Shown here: one piece after another, positions 31,565 through 41,684 of the stretch
Numbering within the stretch: position 1 is the stretch's first letter
Layout of the letters: each line of letters begins with the position of its first letter
Assembly: GCA_963281255.1 (NCBI GenBank)
Contig: OY725489.1
Span: 1,550,001 to 1,614,000, forward strand
Direction of reading: 5' to 3'
DNA length: 64,000 nucleotides
From: Aphrocallistes beatrix
Lineage: Eukaryota > Porifera > Hexactinellida > Sceptrulophora > Aphrocallistidae
Program-made: the position numbers and the translations under genes
Notes under the pieces: model-generated
Told to the model about the DNA's origin: nothing
The model's input: the letters and a program-made list of their open reading frames with translations, nothing else
Database searches by the model: none

Positions 31565-31735
31565 TTGGCAGGCCAGTTTTCACCCATTTTGTGGAATGTA
31601 TTCGACGAACACACATACTGTCCTAGAACTAATAATAATCTAGAAGGATGGCATGATAAATTAAAAAGAATAGCTCGAAAAGCGCATGTAAATATCTACG
31701 AAATTGTACTAATATTCAAAAATGTCGGTCGACAG
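31565..31735 (+). pseudogene. Fragment of a MULE-type transposase
   Basis: Residues such as WNVFDEHTYCPRTNNNLEGW and NIYEIVLIFKN match the region after the MULE core where RTNNxxEGWH recurs (W..........RTNN..EGWH). Only about 55 residues remain. Confidence 0.55.
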
Positions 31736-31824
31736 ACCGATAGTGCAGCTCAAGTGACTCGGAGTAATATGAAATGTAAATATCGGAATGCATCGAGAAA
31801 TACTCATTTTAGGGCATTCTAAGT

Positions 31825-32460
31825 GTGAAAATTGGGATCTGCATATTAAAATACCCTATATCAGCCTTTAAGAACTCGCTTTTAGCTCAAAATAAGATTA
31901 TTTTCAAAAGGTGAGAAAATATGTAAATATCAATATGTTAAAAACTCATAAAATATTCATATTATTACTTTCAAAGTGTGAAAATCGGATCCTACATGAT
32001 GAAATACCCTATATTAGTCGTTGAGGTCATATTTATATCTTTAAACAAAGCTTTGCAGTGGTGGTGTTAAAATATGAATATATACTTATAAAAACCGGAA
32101 GTGATGAGATTTTGCGAAAAGATTTTGACGGTGCACATCTACACCATAATGAGATCCTACATGCGAAATTTTGTAAAGATCGGATTGTTAGATTTCGCAG
32201 TAGCGCGCGTACGGACATACCAACAGACGGACGAGATACTCCGTCCATGACATAAGGGAATCTCCCTATAGGAGCTGCACTAAAAAGAGCAGCATATAGC
32301 CTTACTTGCAATTGGCAACTGGTGGTATGCTCCAGACGAGGGCAAGAAAAGAAAAAAGAGGTATTAAAAAGTCCATTCCGCATGATCAATTGCACATTGC
32401 GCATAATCAGTTGGACAAATATGCTATCGTCATTTTGGCCATGTACAGTTTTGACAGTGT
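31825..32460. other. No gene seen
   Basis: Contains GTGTGAAAATYGGATC and AAATACCCTATATYAG twice (31826-31862 and 31976-32015), a weak local duplication. Confidence 0.35.
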
Positions 32461-32465
32461 ATTTC

Positions 32466-32753
32466 AAGGTTGCCGTGGGAATGGAATTTCAATTCCCATT
32501 CCCAAGGATTTCTGTGGGAATTCCCACAGAAACCCACAGGAAATCCCACAGAAACCCACAGAAAATCCCACAGAATTCCACAGAATCCCACAGAAACCCA
32601 CAGGAAATCCCACAGAAAAGCACACGGAATGTCTCGGGAAATCCCACAGCAATCCACAGGAAATCCCATAGGCTCTCACAAGTAACTTCACAGATTCACA
32701 CATGTGGGGATCCCCATAGCATTAAAGACATTCCCATTCCCACGGCAACCATG
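32466..32753. mobile_element. hAT-like MITE, CCCACAGAAA-rich (relative of 196-714)
   Basis: The ends are AGGTTGCCGTGGGAATGG and CCATTCCCACGGCAACC-like. The inside is dominated by CCCACAGAAA and CCACAGGAAAT repeats. The right flank TTAATAGC equals the left flank of the next copy. Confidence 0.75.
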
Positions 32754-32754
32754 T

Positions 32755-33750
32755 TAATAGCTAATCAAGAAATTACTAGGCAAGCATCATTTAATAAACA
32801 ACACAAAATAACCTTTGACAATTGCTTTACTACAAAGTGGTCATACAACCTTGGGATCTGGAAGAAATGAAATGAAATCATCTAGAATATTTAAATTGTT
32901 GATAACAAACTCAAAAACGCAAGGTCGGCCCGGCCCCGATCGGGCTTCGGGTTTCGGGCTCGGGCCGGGCTTGCGCCCTCTAGTTGTAATACTTTAATCA
33001 ATACTAACTCTTAATAAAGAAGAGATATACACATTCTTTTGGTAACCAGGCTAAGTTTCAAAAAAAACCAGGCTAGGTTTCAAAACAGTACTTTCCCTGA
33101 CAAACGATAACATCCTGTGGTATGATAAGATGGATCATCTTGTGTCCCGATTAATTGAATTATTAATGTTACCTCCTGCATGATTCCATCAAATAATGCT
33201 AATACATGAAGTGGAGATATCCAATTTCGTAGTGAGTAGTAAGGAGAAATTGCAGCTACGTAGCTCTTATCACTGCATGTTTCCTAGTGGTAGAGTTCTA
33301 GGTTTAACACGCCATTGCTAAACATGTTAATATAGCTAGCATCATTGTTACCTAATACATAGATCCAAATGATGGAGTGTTCTAATGCTGGTCCTGTTCC
33401 CTTAATATAATTATACATATTAGGGTGTCTCAAAACACTCGAAAGTTTGAATCTTTAGATGTACAATCTTCAAAGAGTTTACTTTGATCATCAAATAGCA
33501 CAATAAAAAAATCAGCAATTTGAAGATGATTAAATGGCCGAGCAAGGTAGGCTTCCCCTCATCCAGATTTATAATTGGATCTGCTCGGTTTGGAGCTTAA
33601 AATTGCAAAAGGCAGTGTATACTGCTATATATGTAGATTTGCAACAAGCTTTTGGATTTTGATTATGTTAAATACCTAAAATCATGATTACCCAGTATTT
33701 TGTTATTTTATTATCTGTTTATAACTAGAAAAGAATTGACATCTTATGTA
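32755..33750. other. No gene seen
   Basis: Mostly unassigned. A GC-rich stretch at 32923-32985 (GGTCGGCCCGGCCCCGATCG and GGGCTCGGGCCGGGCTTG) resembles the ends of hAT-like MITEs but has no partner. Confidence 0.35.
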
Positions 33751-33751
33751 T

Positions 33752-33900
33752 TAAAACGCAATGTTTTGCATGTTTGTGCAGGATTGATTGAGGAACTGAG
33801 AGGTGCTAGAAATGTGAATTTGGCACACAGATAAATAATAATGAGTTTACGATTATTTCGAAGATCTAAGTGAAATCTTCACACCTCGCCGAGATAGGTG
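33752..33900 (+). mobile_element. Family B element, diverged head
   Basis: It begins TATTAAAACGCAATGTTTTGC, followed by GATTGATTGAGGAACTGA. It is truncated before the tandem units. Confidence 0.45.
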
Positions 33901-33988
33901 ACAAATTGTGCTGACTGATGAAATTATCTTTATTGCCCAATTTAACATTGAATAGGTTCCTTGTATTATTCTAACCATTATTAATAGC

Positions 33989-34158
33989 CAGGGTTGCCGT
34001 TGGAATGGAATTTCAATCCCCATTCCCACAGAATCCCACAAATTCCCACATGTGGGAATTCCCATAGCCTTAAAGTCATTCCCATTCCCATCCCATATGG
34101 GAATCTGCGAGATTTCCCATGGGAATTCCTACAGATTCCCGTTCCCACGGCAACCTTG
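33989..34158. mobile_element. hAT-like MITE, short copy of the GGTTGCCGTGG family
   Basis: The termini are CAGGGTTGCCGTTGGAATGG and CCGTTCCCACGGCAACCTTG. The interior contains CCCACATGTGGGAATTCCCA and lacks the long CCCACAGAAA expansion. Confidence 0.75.
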
Positions 34159-34159
34159 G

Positions 34160-35265
34160 TGTACTGTATTTTCAATCGGTATAGTATATAGTCATTGAAA
34201 ACCTTTGATCTATTTTGATAATACATATATTTATTTTGCTTCTTTTGGATGACTGAAACTTAAGTTTTCAAACATTTCATTTTCTCCTAAGAAACGAAAA
34301 GTATCGTCTGATATTGATATCAAAATGTTTAGGAATATCCTCCACACATAGACACTAATGCTAAATTTCATCGGTTAATTGGGAACTCTGTTTAATTTAG
34401 GCCAAATATCAGGTCCCTAAGTGTCCTGATTAAGCGGAGTTATCTGTATTTTGCGATTCAAAAATCAAGATTTCTGCTTCAAAGCTCATCTTTATTTGAT
34501 GGGACTTGATATACTTATATTTAAAAGTATTTGTGATTTTTGTCTAGTTTGTGACTCTAATTTCGAAGAATGTGGATATATAGACAGTGAAGAAGTACTA
34601 ACATTAAGTATTTCTATGATTTATCATTATCTATCAATTTACTGCATACTGCATATTAAAGAGTGCATGTATATCACTCTAATGATAGTACTCGTATTTA
34701 ATAATATTATTTCTGTAAGATACCCATTAAGAGCGATTATTCCAAATCACTTGGAATTGGAACCATTTTCTAAGCTAGTTGCGCCAAATCCCTTCAAAAA
34801 TCTGCTTAATTTGCTGCTAATATTCTGAAAATATTCATCTTAACTATCACAGTAGGTTAAGAATCTACGGTTAAAGTTCAGCATATTCGAACATTTTAAA
34901 TATTGTCCGTAATTGACAAGTATGGACTCTTCATTTACTTGTATTTAGGAAGAGTCTCACTGAAGGGTGAATGTATTGTGATTGATAAGAACAAACAGTT
35001 TTGTTTGCCTTGTACTGACAATTATTGCAACCACTTCAAGACTTTTCAGCTATGTTCAGAAAATTCCTTTCTGACTATCGTGAACCCCACATTATCAAAG
35101 AATCCCGCTATTACATCTTAATAATTCATTTTGAAACTATTCAATTTGTAGTTCAGATATTATATTAAAAGTTGTTTTCATTGCAATGAAAGTGGGTACA
35201 AAAATATTGATGAGTAATCCTACAAAATAAATGATCGAATCTAAACACATTTATGACAAAAGAAT
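34160..35265. other. No confident gene; two unassigned open frames
   Basis: A frame of 125 codons (34451-34828) has two hydrophobic segments. A second (34903-35121) has C-x(2)-C-like spacing (FCLPCTDNYCNHF). Neither is recognisable. 34361-34450 looks like a decayed right half of the CAGTCGACTCCGCTTAAT MITE (ATTAAGCGGAGTTATCTG). Confidence 0.35.
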
Positions 35266-35268
35266 GAG

Positions 35269-35589
35269 TCAAACCTTCCTTTTAACATCTAAGAACCCTG
35301 CACAGGGCTTGTAGTACCATGTAGTACAACTTTCACACTCAACCAAATGCTTAAAAGCGAAGGTAGGGAATTTCAGATACAAAAAAGGGAAATGTGTAGT
35401 GTGCTCATATTCTGGCTGCTTGGGTATTTTCAATCTCAAATTTCCTGATTCGATTGTTGGGAATGGTGTGACACTTTCAGTTCGAAAACAATCACTGAGG
35501 TGTGCTCTCATTTTGCATTGACGCCAATACAAGTTTGCCGGATCTTCATCAAAAGCAATTGCAGTTATAGGAAAACTAAGTAAAAACTA
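35269..35589 (-). pseudogene. ORF ending in a PHD-finger-like Cys pattern
   Basis: An open frame of about 105 codons on the minus strand, with AFDEDPANLYWRQCK near the start and VECESCTTWYYKPCAGF near the end. The spacing C-x2-C-x2-W-(Y/F)-x3-C-x-G is that of the last part of a PHD finger. No upstream Met, splice sites or neighbours confirm a gene. It may be a piece of a transposon protein or an unrecognised exon. Confidence 0.35.
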
Positions 35590-35701
35590 AAAATCTTCTT
35601 AGTTTTGTTCTGTGAGTCAACTTAGTTTTTACTGATTTTAATTTAAGTCGATCTGAGAATAAGGCCCCAGGACTTGGCATCATTCAGCTTTGGTATACAT
35701 A

Positions 35702-36167
35702 CACTGCCTGAACAAAAGTATTCGTACACCCCATAATTCCCCATACAAATAGTTATACGTAATACTGATTTATTTAGCGAGTCAAGGTATTTAATTGGTA
35801 AGAGATACGCTTAATTTAACTTCAAATTCGAATTACTCACTTTTTAATCTTTCAACTTGTTTACACTCCCACAAGGTTAAAATTTTTCAAACTGCGCCAC
35901 TTCATACCACCAATGTCATCATATACAATGGTGATCACTCGCGACATGTGGCATAGGAAAGCAAATGCTGAAAATACTTAATCTTGAAGAAGAGTAACTA
36001 AGTTAAAAACTTATAAAGTGGGTAATTTGAATGTGGAGAATTCGAATTTGAAGTTAAATTAAGTGTATCTCTTACCAATTAAATACATTGACTCGCTAAG
36101 TAAATCAGTATTATAACTATTTGTATGGGGAATTATGGGGTGTACGAATACTTTTGTGCAGGCAGTG
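35702..36167. mobile_element. Tc1/mariner-like MITE, TA duplication
   Basis: The ends are CACTGCCTGAACAAAAGTAT and the inverted ATACTTTTGTGCAGGCAGTG, continuing inward as TCGTACACCCCATAATTCCCC in both arms. TA is present on both sides. Arms of nearly 200 bp pair, so it is almost entirely foldback. Confidence 0.85.
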
Positions 36168-36301
36168 TATATATATATACATAGGCGCCGAACGCGGGGG
36201 GCTCAAAAGTTAGCCAAATAGGAAAGGCCAACCTTTTAACTCTTTGGCTCAGCCAAGAATTTCCAGTCTTGTCGATTTACACTTTGGTTAATGGCATATA
36301 T

Positions 36302-36356
36302 ATATACCGGACATACACTTTAATCGAGTTTTAATAGTAAAGATAACATATTCTAG
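36302..36356 (-). mobile_element. End fragment of family A
   Basis: TAATCGAGTTTTAATAGTAA here is the reversed head of family A, next to an AT-rich run. No body follows. Confidence 0.45.
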
Positions 36357-36390
36357 GTCTAGATTTTTTATGAACTTTTGAGAAAACATC

Positions 36391-36395
36391 AAAAA
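36391..36395 (-). terminator. RNA polymerase III T-stretch
   Basis: AAAAA on the plus strand gives TTTTT directly after the 5S rRNA 3' end, the usual pol III stop signal. Confidence 0.7.
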
Positions 36396-36511
36396 GCTAC
36401 TGCACCAGGTGTTCCCGCGCCGTCTCCGATCGTGGTACTATCCTGGCCCAATGTTGCTTAACTTCAGTGATCGGACGAGAACTGGTGTTGCCAACATGGT
36501 ATGGCCGTAGC
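36396..36511 (-). rRNA. 5S ribosomal RNA gene
   Basis: The minus strand starts GCTACGGCCATACCATGTTG and includes TTCTCGTCCGATCACTGAAG, TTAAGCAACATTGGGCC, GATAGTACCACGATCGG and GGGAACACCTGGTGCAGTAGC. The order and spacing match animal 5S rRNA, including the internal A box (AAGTTAAGCAAC) and C-box region. The 5' and 3' ends pair (GCTACGGC...GTAGC). It is 116 nt, slightly short of the usual 119-120, mostly through small losses in the 5' and central parts. A T-run follows at once. It is a single copy in this window, so it could be a dispersed functional gene or a recent pseudogene. Confidence 0.85.
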
Positions 36512-36519
36512 TAAATTTT

Positions 36520-37130
36520 TACAATGAATAAATTATTTATATTTATATACAGTAATACTACGTAATATGGTATAATATTTTCTATTAATTAATTAATAAT
36601 CAAATTTTAATTAAACTTAATTTTCCAGCACATTTTTATTGAAAAAAAACAAATGAGGGCTTTTTGTGAAAATTATTCAGTATGCTGTTCCATACATCAC
36701 TATGATACATAGGTCCGATTTTCCAGTAATAGGGACCATCATATAGGAATATTTAATCTGCCATATTTCAAAAACTATGACTCTGGTATAGAATTTCTTT
36801 TGTAGCTACATAGAAGCGTTCTATCAAATAAACTAAGCTCTGTCCAGTATTGATTGATGATCATTCTAGTAGCGATAGAACGAAAATTTTCGAGCAATTC
36901 AAAATCATCAAAGAAAAACAGGGAGGAACGAGAGCAAACTCCTACCACAAAAAAATGTCTTTTCGGAATCCCGCAAACAAAAGGAGTTCCCACTGCCCAG
37001 GCTATGTGCTTAGTGTCGAAATCCAGCCTAGTTCGAACCTTGAAACCTTTTAGAGGGGAGTGATGTAGCGACGAGAATCACTAGATGATAATATAAGACA
37101 ACCACTGCATTCGAACCTAGAATTTAGGAT
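36520..37130. other. No gene seen
   Basis: AT-rich to 36660. Two overlapping short frames at 36775-37063 on opposite strands are not recognisable. Confidence 0.35.
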
Positions 37131-37134
37131 AGAG

Positions 37135-38199
37135 CATAGCCTACTCTAATAATGCCTCAGTAAAATAACCAAGGATGCGGTAATAGCCGAATGGATTAAT
37201 ACACGATTAGCCTAAAATCGTTAACCATGCAGAATAGGCATTAAGAATGTATTACCAGCATATATAAACATGGTATCAAAGTACATATATTCGTTGGAAA
37301 AATTTCGATTAGTCATCATATCATTGCGCAACAGGTCATTCTAAGCACTATTTTGCCAATTTTCTAAGCTGTTTTAAGCCTACTTCTAAATGTTATTAAG
37401 GTATAATTTTTGTTTAGAACTAAGATTAGTACGAGTTGATTTGAAAAATTTAGAATTTTTAAATGGAATGTTGTTACATTCCTACGTTGATATGGTAAAG
37501 CATTTTGATCAGTTTGAGCCATATCCTGCAAACTGTAAGAACTAGCTCTTCAAATCTGATCGTATTTGATATGCAATTGGCTACTTCCTATTAGGTAATA
37601 ATACAATTTAAACTTCTAAATTCACAGACTATAGCTTTATGCGACAATTTAGTGTTTTGGTCACATTCTTAAAATCAAACCATAACTCAAAACTCGTTGA
37701 ATTTAGAAGCTCAAGTTGCATTATCACCTAATAGGAAATAGTCCATTGCCTATCAAACACGAAATTTGAAGACTTATTTACTACAGTTTGCACGAAACGG
37801 CCCAAACTGACCAAAATGCTTTACCATAGCAACGCGGGAATGTAACAACACTCCATTGAAAAATTCTAAATTTTTCAAATGAACTCGTACTAATCTTGGT
37901 TCAACACAAAAATCACACCTTAATTAATACCATTTAGAAATAGGGTTAAAACAGCTTAGAAAATCGCTAAAATTGTCCTTAGAATGACCTGTTGCGCAAT
38001 GATATGATAACTAATCGAAATTTTTCCAACGGATATATGTACTTTGATACCATGTTTATATATGCTGGTAATACATTCTTAATGCCTATTCTGCATGGTT
38101 AACGATTTTAGGCTAATCGTGTATTAATCCATTCGGCTACTACTTCATCTCTAGTCCATGATTTTCAGTCTACTGTGAGGCATTATTAGAGTAGGCTAT
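37135..38199. mobile_element. Family D foldback element, full length (copy 2)
   Basis: It has the same ends and arms as 16251-17319 (CATAGCCTACTCTAATAATG inward from both sides). Flanks GGATAGAG and GGATATAG match at 7 of 8 positions, again suggesting an 8-bp target duplication. The site at 37917 is the empty counterpart of the MITE insertion at 47471. Confidence 0.85.
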
Positions 38200-38285
38200 G
38201 GATATAGTTAATGCATTCATAGTTTGACTTATTCGTATTATTTCTTTTATAGCAAGCTTCTATTTACAATCTTCCAAGTTTAGTT

Positions 38286-39237
38286 GAATGACCGAAGCAT
38301 TTCCTATCCCCACCACACAGCATCCTAGACCCATTAGAAATTCACAATGACATAATATTTGACCACCTAATCACGTGTGCGGATGGCGGTACAGCACCTG
38401 GTGAGCTCGCTTATCCTCGTGATCTCGTTATAGACGCAGCCACTAACCATATTTATGTCGTTGATGGGAATTTGAGAGAGGAATTCACTAGAGTGTCTAT
38501 ATTTTCAGAGTCAGGCGAATACTTAAACAGCTACACTCACGAGGATATGTTATACTTATGGGGTATCGTTATACACGGAAACAACCTCTATGTGACGGAC
38601 CGGGAGGCATATGCTGTATTTCACTTGAAGCTAGAAGCTAACTCCGTTTTGTGGGCAAGCTAGGGAACAGAGGGTATGATATCGGACCGTTTGATAAACC
38701 GTGCCAACTCTCTCTCTCTCTCTCTCTGGTATCGGAGATTTGTACATAGCAGATAGCTGCAATGACAGAATTCAAGTCCTAGATAGCTCTCTACATCCGA
38801 TTAGAGAAATAACACATTCATCCCTGCACACTCCTCTGGACGTAAGATTATCGACTGAAGAAATTTACGTGCTTAATTCAAAAGATTCTCCTCATCTGCA
38901 CTTTACTCAAACAGGACTCAAGATACGGTCTCTAATCACCAGGAGTGATCTGTTGCAGATATATCGGCCTTCATTCTTTTGTCTTGTCGCGAATAAAATA
39001 ATTATCAGCGATGCATTTGGTATTGACCCGATCAAAATTTTCTCATATGAAGGAGTTCTCCTCTACACGATAGAGGAAGATAAATATCGAAAAGGTGGGG
39101 TGTATTATCCTGGTGGATTTGCTGTGACTTCAGATTTAAAATTAGTTACTGCATCATCTAACAAATACCACACTTTCAATATTTTCTTTTATCTAGGTCG
39201 TCCTTGCCATAAGGGCATCTCTTCACAGAATTTTACT
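38286..39237 (+). pseudogene. NHL-repeat protein, frameshifted fragment
   Basis: Frames encode several NHL beta-propeller blades: ELAYPRDLVIDAATNHIYVV, LWGIVIHGNNLYVTD, GIGDLYIADSCNDRIQVLD, a PLDVRLSTEEIYVLN blade and GGVYYPGGFAVTSDL. The reading changes frame near 38640 and again inside a (CT)n run at 38709-38728. The coiled-coil N terminus found in the intact paralogue at 41685-42944 is missing. Last residues (IFFYLGRPCHKG) do not complete a blade. It was once a TRIM/NHL-like gene and is now broken. Confidence 0.75.
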
Positions 39238-39239
39238 TA

Positions 39240-39425
39240 GAATGGTACCCCGAAACAAATTTAACATCCAAAACTGGTCCCCTGAGTAAATTTGGCGGCC
39301 AAAATGATCCCCCAGACCAAATTTGGCAGCTAAAACTGGTCCACCGGACTAATTTTGGCGACCACAACTGGTCCCCCAGACCAAGTTTGACCCGGACCAA
39401 TTTTGGCCTGACAGGTGAACAGAGA
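39240..39425. repeat. Degenerate tandem array, unit about 33-36 bp
   Basis: About five units contain CAAAACTGGTCCCC-like and AGACCAAATTTGGC-like blocks, directly after the NHL pseudogene. Confidence 0.6.
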
Positions 39426-39429
39426 TTTA

Positions 39430-39775
39430 CTTGCTACTTACTACCTTTTTATTTTTTTTGAGGAAAATAAAAGGTAGTAAGTAAATATTCTGGATGGCGA
39501 GCAAAAAAAAAGTAGCAAGTAAATTTCCCGGATACCCTGATGAAACGGACATGGTTAAATTAGGAAAATTCTGATTCTGAAATGCTCAAATATTTCTGGA
39601 AATCGCTCGATGAAGACTCGTTTCGGGTTTATATTGCACGATCAATAATTTCTTCTCATGCCAACTAGATGCCGGGAAAAAATAAGTAGCAAGTAAAAAA
39701 AAGTAGTGAGTGATTAAAACTAAATATAAATTGGAGGAAAAAATAAAGTAGCAAGTAAACGGTTGGCAAAAAAAA
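39430..39775. repeat. Dispersed AAGTAGCAAGTAAA-type repeats
   Basis: AAAAAAAGTAGCAAGTAAA and variants occur at least four times, with an inverted partner TTACTTGCTACTTACTACC at 39430. It looks like a decayed foldback. Confidence 0.5.
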
Positions 39776-40114
39776 TCCGTACAACCTTTTTTTTGCCAGT
39801 TTTGGAATCCCTGTCTATGAATTTATGCACCAAGTTTTAGAGATTATATCAAATCTGGGGTCAGACCGGGCCCCAGATCATAAATTTGTCGACTTTGGTG
39901 CATAGTGATTAAACGTTACGAAAAAAATTCAATTTTAGAAATCAGATAGAACATCAGAACAATTGAAGCAAGTCAATAAATATAAATTCTGGTAGGCAGA
40001 AAGAATTGAAATAAAAAGATACTGTACATTTTGTTCGCTATCCGAGCAGCGGTAATAACATGTGCTTCGGATCGCAATCTTCTTTTCACGATTAATCATG
40101 CCCTACACACCTTA

Positions 40115-40925
40115 TACGACATATTAAAACGATAGGATTTTGGTTCGTTTGTTTGTTGTCCGAATTGATTGAAGAATTGGCAAGTGGCAGAGATATGAAA
40201 ATTGGTACGTGGGTTTCAAATGATGAGTCTACGATTAGAGTTTTTTCACACCTATTCTATACAATATACAGTCGACTCCGCTTAATAGGGCCACATCTGT
40301 CAGAGGACATTTTGCCCCGATTAAGCGGAGGACCCTATTAACCGAAAATATTTTGTATTAGCTTCTATGTGTGAGAGCTATTCCGGTCCTGCCAAAAGTG
40401 GCCCGATTAAGCGGCTGACCCGATTAAACAGTGGCCCTATTAAGCGGAGTTGACTGTATATAGCTTCACTCTCACAATAGGAATAATTGTACAGCACTAC
40501 AATAAGCTGTTGTGTTATAAATACTTCCAAATAATAACTTATATAGGCATCTTAATGTTATTATAGTGTATAGCAATAAAAAAGGTCATGTATATATTTT
40601 CACACCTTTTGACGAATTTTGAAAAATATGCTAAAGACTAGCCTCCATCGGCTAATATATGGTTTCTAGGGGTGTAGATTTCGAATATCATATTTAACTT
40701 TATGATAAATTAATTGGTTACTTTTTTTACAATAGATGCATAAAGTAAACAAATCTCAAAAAGATTGTAGAAATTTGCTTTTAATATTGAACTGTGGTTT
40801 TGGTGCGTAGATTCCTGATATTTCATTTTCGAATCCATCGATTCTGAATTTGATATCCTCAACGACTCTGCGAACACAGTGTTCGCTAGCCGCGTTATGC
40901 AAGTGCGCGAAGCGCGCTTGTGTAT
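40115..40925 (+). mobile_element. Family B element carrying a Tigger-like MITE
   Basis: The head ATTAAAACGATAGGATTTTG is followed by TTGTCCGAATTGATTG, then body and tandem units at 40600-40850, and ends in the shared GC tail (GTGTTCGCTAGCCGCG..GCGCGAAGCGCGCTTG) at 40860-40922. The MITE at 40269-40456 interrupts it. Confidence 0.7.
40269..40456. mobile_element. Tigger-like MITE, CAGTCGACTCCGCTTAAT family, rearranged
   Basis: Ends as in 13582-13736, but the order of internal blocks differs (the GGACATTTTGCCCCGATTAA block comes first), so it is partly inverted or duplicated (two ATTAAGCGG motifs near the right end). Confidence 0.8.
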
Positions 40926-40988
40926 AATAAATATGTAGAATTGTCAAAAGCTACCAAACTATCAGCTAATATGTAGTCGATGATATAC

Positions 40989-41640
40989 TCAGGGCTGGGG
41001 TTGGTTAACCGATATTCGGGGTCGGTTATTTTGGTTTCCTCCAGGGCGGTTAACCGGTTAACAGCGGTGTTTTGCCAAAAATAGAAGTGGGGGGGCGCTT
41101 CCTTCCCGTAAAAAGTTATATGTTTTTTCGTGAAACTTTAATCCCCTGATGGTATAGAAATGGTGATAATAAGAAAGAGAAAAAGAATATGGTTAGTTTA
41201 AAATGGCAACAATTGATTTGAATTTGTTATGCTACGTAATACATTCTAAGGCTAAAATTAAAATGGTAGTCAGCATGAGGTAAGGAGCGCCCCCCCCAAG
41301 CGAAAAAAGTGGGGGGGCAGTGCCCCCCCCCCCAAAACACCACTGCCGGTTAACCGATGTCAATATTAATTTGTATAAATATGGATTTGTCGACTAATAT
41401 TTAACCTGATATTGAAAAATTTACAATTTTCAGTGGTCTCGAAATATACTATTTGGTTAGAAAAATAGAAATTATATTGTAATATCAAAATTTTAGAAGT
41501 AATATTCATGAATCTCCATCGAAAAGCAATGAAATTAGTCTAAATATTTAGAAAATAAAGCAGATCGGCTAACCGATCCAAGATTTTCTTAACCGTTAAC
41601 CGTGATTGACGGCGGTTAGCCGGTTAACCGAATCCAGCCT
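40989..41640. mobile_element. hAT-like MITE (GGTTAACCG-rich) containing a second MITE
   Basis: The left end TCAGGGCTGGGGTTGG and right end CGAATCCAGCCT have near-terminal GGTTAACCG repeats. TGATATAC occurs exactly on both flanks (40981-40988, 41641-41648), an 8-bp duplication. The MITE at 41062-41345 is nested inside. Another copy is the fragment at 3920-4176. Confidence 0.8.
41062..41345. mobile_element. hAT-like MITE nested in another MITE
   Basis: Ends CAGCGGTGTTTTG and CAAAACACCACTG. The 8-bp flank CCGGTTAA is repeated exactly at 41054-41061 and 41346-41353. Subterminal G- and C-runs (GTGGGGGGGC, CCCCCCCCCCC). Confidence 0.9.
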
Positions 41641-41684
41641 TGATATACGTACTAAACTAAATGTCCAATCAATTCTATCCAAAC

